From Paracoccaceae bacterium (GTDB lineage: Bacteria; Pseudomonadota; Alphaproteobacteria; Rhodobacterales; Rhodobacteraceae), in contig PARX01000053.1 of the NCBI GenBank assembly GCA_002712045.1, forward strand, positions 1 to 8,349: 8,349 nucleotides of DNA, written 5' to 3'. Positions 5,552 to 8,349 of this stretch are shown piece after piece. The notes under the pieces were generated by a model, which worked only from the letters and a program-made list of their open reading frames with translations, did no database searches and had not been told where the DNA came from. Within the stretch, counting starts at the first letter, position 1. Every line of letters starts with the position of its first letter. A program made the translations under genes and the position numbers.

Positions 5552-8245
5552 TAACGACGCCGCGCGGCCACCGAATAGTGCTTCCTCCTGAGACTGGGAG
5601 TTTTGATTCGCGACGTCCAAGTTATTGTCCGAATTCATATTGCTCGCACTCTCATCAGCGCCAAAATGAGCACATATAGCTGATGCAGGCACAGCCGAAA
5701 CAACGCACAGATGCAGCCGCCGCGGCGCCCCCGCCGCGATGGCCTCGACGGAGACGGTGATAGATGGGAGCACGACGCCCCATATATCCTTATCCTTTCC
5801 ATCCGGTCCGTCCTTTGAACAGTTCTCCGCCGGATTTCGATTTCCGCGCACGAACCTTAGCAGGTCGCCCTCCTTCAGGTGCGAAAGCACGAAGTGCGCT
5901 TGGCGATGTCTTTGCTGCTGTGCCGCTGATACCGAGTCAACTAGTTGCAGCTGATTAAACTGGGCGTCTTTTGACGGTCGAAAGTCTTTTAGCTCTGCTG
6001 GGAAGATCGCCGCTAAGCGCTTGTGAAACTTTTGCGGAGTTTTTTTCGCACAGCTCTCACTACTAGAAGTACTACCGGGCTCCTCGTCCTTGACGACTGC
6101 GAGCTTGACCAACTTGTTCGGTTTATCTCGGTTCTGCGTGAAGTAGTGGAGCTTGTGGGCGCGGGAGACCAGGAGGTTGTTTTCTCCGCCCGTAGGTGCA
6201 CTTGCATGAGTAGTCCTACTATCACCAGGGTCTCCACAAGAATCTTGCTGCTGACCCGACACATCAACTGACAGCGTGACCTCCAGCAGCCCGCCCAGCT
6301 TGGTGTGCCACTTACCCTTCTCGCTGCACAAGTTCCCCAGGCTGTAGACGCAGAGGGTGGAGGAGGCCACGCCGGTGATTGGATTGAGACAAGACGGAAA
6401 CTCCTGCGCGCCCTGGCAGACGTGCGGCCCGTGCCCCACGATGAGGTCGACACCCGCCCGCGCCAGCTGCTCCGCGACGCGCACGGTTTCCGCGCGGGGC
6501 ATGTAGCGCTGCTCGCGGTCCCAGTGCAGGTACGCGACCAGGAAATGGACGCCCTCCGCGCGCTTCACCAGGTTCCAGTCGTGCTTCAGCAAGTACTCCG
6601 TCCGAAACACCGGCAGGGACGCGTTGCGCTTCCCCCAGTTCATCACGGAGGTCGCGTTCAGAAACCCGATGTTCAGAAAGGAGGGCGCGCTCGTGCTCGT
6701 ATTCTTCTCTTCTTGGGAGGTAGCGGCTCCTGCTCCTGCCCCTGTTCCTACTCCCGCCCATCTGCTGTGCTGGCGCTCACCACGGTCGAGGGGCACCCGC
6801 ACCGTGGTGAGCAAACTCCCGGGCGTCATGAAGTGTCCGAACTCGACGACGTTGGCACCGAGTTTTGTCTCTACGTGTCGCACCGTGTCCTTGAGCCCGG
6901 CCCGGCCGCCGTCGCCCGAGTGGTTGTTGCTCACGCCGCAGAGGATAATCTGCCCTCCCTGCGCCACCGGCTCGCCCGCGCCCTGCCGCAGGAGCCTGGC
7001 CTCGCCCAGGAGCCCCCGGAGCGAGTTGCGCATGCGCATGTTGGCCATGGGCTTTTTCCACAGCAGCCGCGGCGTCTTCAGAGCTCCGCCGCTTTTACTA
7101 TTTTCAACGTCAGGAGCCGCCTCGCCGCCGGAATCACCCCGATTTTCATGCTTTTCGAGCAGCAGGTCGCGATATCGCTCTTCGGCGTCGGAGCGCTCCG
7201 GGTGCTGTGGCCCCGCCGAAGAATCAGAGAGCTTTACCGCGTCCAAGTCCAACGCCGCACTGTTTTTGTGAGCGCCCTCTCGAGGACATGAGCCGCTCTC
7301 TACCTTGCTCTTCCCAGACGCGATCCTGAGCTGCTCGAGGACACGAGCTTCCTCGGAGGCCAAAGGAGACTCCACAGGAGACTCAGGGGAGCCTGGCTCG
7401 TCCAGACTGCAGCCTATGCCTTTAAGCGTGGCTTTGATGAAGTCGCACCCCATGCGGAGGTTGAGGCCACGACGCCGCGTTGTGCCCGCGACTAGGCCTT
7501 CTAGATTCACGACTACCACGTCCGCTCGATTCACCACGCTCTGCAGTTCTGGCTCCGCAACGACTCCGTACCCCGTCAATTTCCCAGTCAGGGGCATCAG
7601 GTCGCCGCCGAATACAATTCGCACCGTCGTCATACTACTGAGACTCCTACTCTCCCCTGTTCTCGTTGAACTTAATATGTTGTCTGCCATGTTTGTTGTC
7701 GGAGGAGTACAACTAGTACAGCTACTACCGAGCGTAGTAGAAGGACCGGTAGGAGCAGCAGTACCCCCGTTCTTGTCGGAGGAGGTCGTAGTATTACCAG
7801 TAGTTCGTCGAGGTACTACTAAGGGAGTAGTGAAGCCCTCTCGCGCGGCTGGCACGAAACCCGGTGGCGGCGTCCCCGAGCCCAGGCCGTTGCAGAGGAC
7901 GCTGGGTGGATACTTCGTGACCGTGTACCCAAGCGGATACGGAGATACCAGGAACCCCTTCTTCGCCAACGCGCGCACGAAAGGTCGCGTGAGCGCCTCC
8001 ACAGTGCCGTGCTTAACGACCTGTTTCAGCTCCCGCGACCTGACTTCGTTTCGTGCTTTTGCTGCTGAACGTAATTCTCGCGCTTCGTGCGGCCCTCCTT
8101 GCGGAGGCAAAACAACAGCCGCCTCATCGTCGGGTTCTTCCGCCCGGCTCCGGGTTCTTTTGGGTTCCCCTTCTCCTCGAGACGTCTCGTCCGCATCAGC
8201 CTGCGGAGAGGCTTCGTCGTCGCTCTCGAGAGCAGTGTTTGTCAT
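5549..8245 (-). CDS. CapA-like (PGA_cap) calcineurin-fold metallophosphoesterase family protein
   Basis: CapA/PgsA proteins take part in bacterial poly-gamma-glutamate capsule synthesis or export; most relatives are of unknown role. Motifs appear in family order: VFGGDLMP (D215), VVNLEG (247-250), GVSNNHSGD (N441, H442), LHWDREQRYMP (H574), DLIVGHGPHV (H605, H608) and YSLGN (634-638). Together these are presumed to form the two-metal calcineurin-like site. At 898 residues it is about twice a typical CapA domain. The N-terminal ~205 residues have no recognisable domain and include a Thr/Ser-rich linker (138-205). A charged insert (about 279-395) splits the domain between NLEG and NNH, and a Gly/Ala/Ser insert occurs near 488-522. 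A C-terminal segment with LKEGDLLRF (790-798) follows the domain. HWD replaces the usual HWG. No signal peptide or membrane anchor is visible, unlike bacterial CapA. The start is the ATG at 8245 (A at -3). Codons in the domain are strongly GC-ending. Confidence 0.88.
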   Translation of the reverse strand: MTNTALESDDEASPQADADETSRGEGEPKRTRSRAEEPDDEAAVVLPPQGGPHEARELRSAAKARNEVRSRELKQVVKHGTVEALTRPFVRALAKKGFLVSPYPLGYTVTKYPPSVLCNGLGSGTPPPGFVPAAREGFTTPLVVPRRTTGNTTTSSDKNGGTAAPTGPSTTLGSSCTSCTPPTTNMADNILSSTRTGESRSLSSMTTVRIVFGGDLMPLTGKLTGYGVVAEPELQSVVNRADVVVVNLEGLVAGTTRRRGLNLRMGCDFIKATLKGIGCSLDEPGSPESPVESPLASEEARVLEQLRIASGKSKVESGSCPREGAHKNSAALDLDAVKLSDSSAGPQHPERSDAEERYRDLLLEKHENRGDSGGEAAPDVENSKSGGALKTPRLLWKKPMANMRMRNSLRGLLGEARLLRQGAGEPVAQGGQIILCGVSNNHSGDGGRAGLKDTVRHVETKLGANVVEFGHFMTPGSLLTTVRVPLDRGERQHSRWAGVGTGAGAGAATSQEEKNTSTSAPSFLNIGFLNATSVMNWGKRNASLPVFRTEYLLKHDWNLVKRAEGVHFLVAYLHWDREQRYMPRAETVRVAEQLARAGVDLIVGHGPHVCQGAQEFPSCLNPITGVASSTLCVYSLGNLCSEKGKWHTKLGGLLEVTLSVDVSGQQQDSCGDPGDSRTTHASAPTGGENNLLVSRAHKLHYFTQNRDKPNKLVKLAVVKDEEPGSTSSSESCAKKTPQKFHKRLAAIFPAELKDFRPSKDAQFNQLQLVDSVSAAQQQRHRQAHFVLSHLKEGDLLRFVRGNRNPAENCSKDGPDGKDKDIWGVVLPSITVSVEAIAAGAPRRLHLCVVSAVPASAICAHFGADESASNMNSDNNLDVANQNSQSQEEALFGGRAASL
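6775..6812. repeat. Perfect inverted repeat, 12-bp arms with 14-nt loop, inside the CapA-like ORF
   Basis: GCTCACCACGGT (6775-6786) and ACCGTGGTGAGC (6801-6812) are exact reverse complements. They lie in the part coding for about residues 478-491, just before the Gly/Ala/Ser insert of the CapA domain. It is the second clear coding-region hairpin of this locus. Local GC is high, so chance is somewhat more likely than for the 20-bp hairpin. Confidence 0.7.
7722..7740. repeat. Small hairpin in an ACTAC/GTAGT-rich linker
   Basis: CTACTAC (7722-7728) and GTAGTAG (7734-7740) pair around a 5-nt loop. They sit in a ~200-bp stretch (about 7625-7830) unusually rich in ACTAC, GTAGT and AGTAC. This stretch encodes the Thr/Ser-rich linker of the CapA-like protein. 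The hairpin partly follows from that biased word use. Confidence 0.5.
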
Positions 8246-8349
8246 ACTTTTATTTTTTCAACAACAAACGCAAGGAGTGTGAAGAACTTTTTTTTAAAAT
8301 AAGATTCGTTTCTTTCTTTTCTCCTGCCTGTGAAAACTCTTGATGATGT
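8246..8349 (-). promoter_or_regulatory. A-rich leader/promoter of the CapA-like gene
   Basis: The 104 bp upstream of the CapA-like ATG are AT-rich and, on the coding strand, purine-rich. TATTTTAAAAAAAA at about 8288-8301 (read on the minus strand) is a possible TATA-like element. A run of A just precedes the ATG, giving A at -3. No other coding frame is evident up to the window edge. Confidence 0.3.

Noticed and set aside
6305..7291. 328-codon plus-strand open frame opposite the CapA domain
   Set aside because: It is antisense to a frame with clear CapA motifs. Its Arg/His/Pro/Val-rich composition is typical of antisense frames in GC-rich coding DNA.
3755..8245. A variant genetic code in which TAA means Gln
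   Set aside because: Reading all TAA as sense would also remove the natural hydrolase stop at 3755-3757, and no other internal TAA supports reassignment.
7305..8282. 325-codon plus-strand open frame opposite the CapA N-terminus
   Set aside because: No recognisable domain. It results from few stop codons in a GC-rich antisense strand.

Overview
The window looks like nuclear DNA of a compact-genome eukaryote, most likely a picoplanktonic green alga of the Mamiellophyceae (Bathycoccus-like). The reasons are densely packed intron-free genes, gaps of about 100-260 bp, Ser/Asp/Arg homopolymer tracts, and a plastid-type ATP/ADP antiporter behind a Ser/Arg-rich presequence. The taxon is inferred from gene content and style, not proven.

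Left part (about 1-3750, moderate GC). Bases 1-66 appear to be the C-terminal tail of a plus-strand gene. A plus-strand gene at 231-1229 encodes an unrecognised 332-residue polytopic membrane protein with a transit-peptide-like N-terminus. It converges on a minus-strand gene (3494-1344) for a 716-residue NTT/TLC-family ATP/ADP antiporter. Their stop codons are 114 bp apart. The antiporter's leader and promoter lie in 3495-3754.

Right part (about 3755-8245, minus strand, locally very GC-rich) has a different character. It holds a long reading frame for a CapA-type (PGA_cap) metallophosphoesterase-like protein (8245-5549), followed in the same frame by a permuted papain-like cysteine hydrolase of the YiiX/C92 type (5548-3755). 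A single TAA at 5549-5551 separates them. Without it, the locus would be one open frame of 1497 codons encoding a two-enzyme protein. Either this is a fusion gene carrying a stop (nonsense mutation, readthrough, a tiny intron or a sequence error), or it is an unusually tight pair of cistrons for a eukaryote.

Both right-hand enzymes belong to families that are mainly bacterial (some also viral or protist). The composition changes close to the boundary with the left genes. A transferred locus is therefore plausible, but an assembly join is not excluded. The right locus also contains perfect hairpins inside the coding frame (20-bp arms at 5266-5308, 12-bp arms at 6775-6812, 7-bp arms at 7722-7740) and Ser/Thr-rich linkers built from ACT/AGT-type codons unlike the GC-ending codons of the folded domains. 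I saw no tRNA, rRNA, CRISPR array or recognisable transposase.
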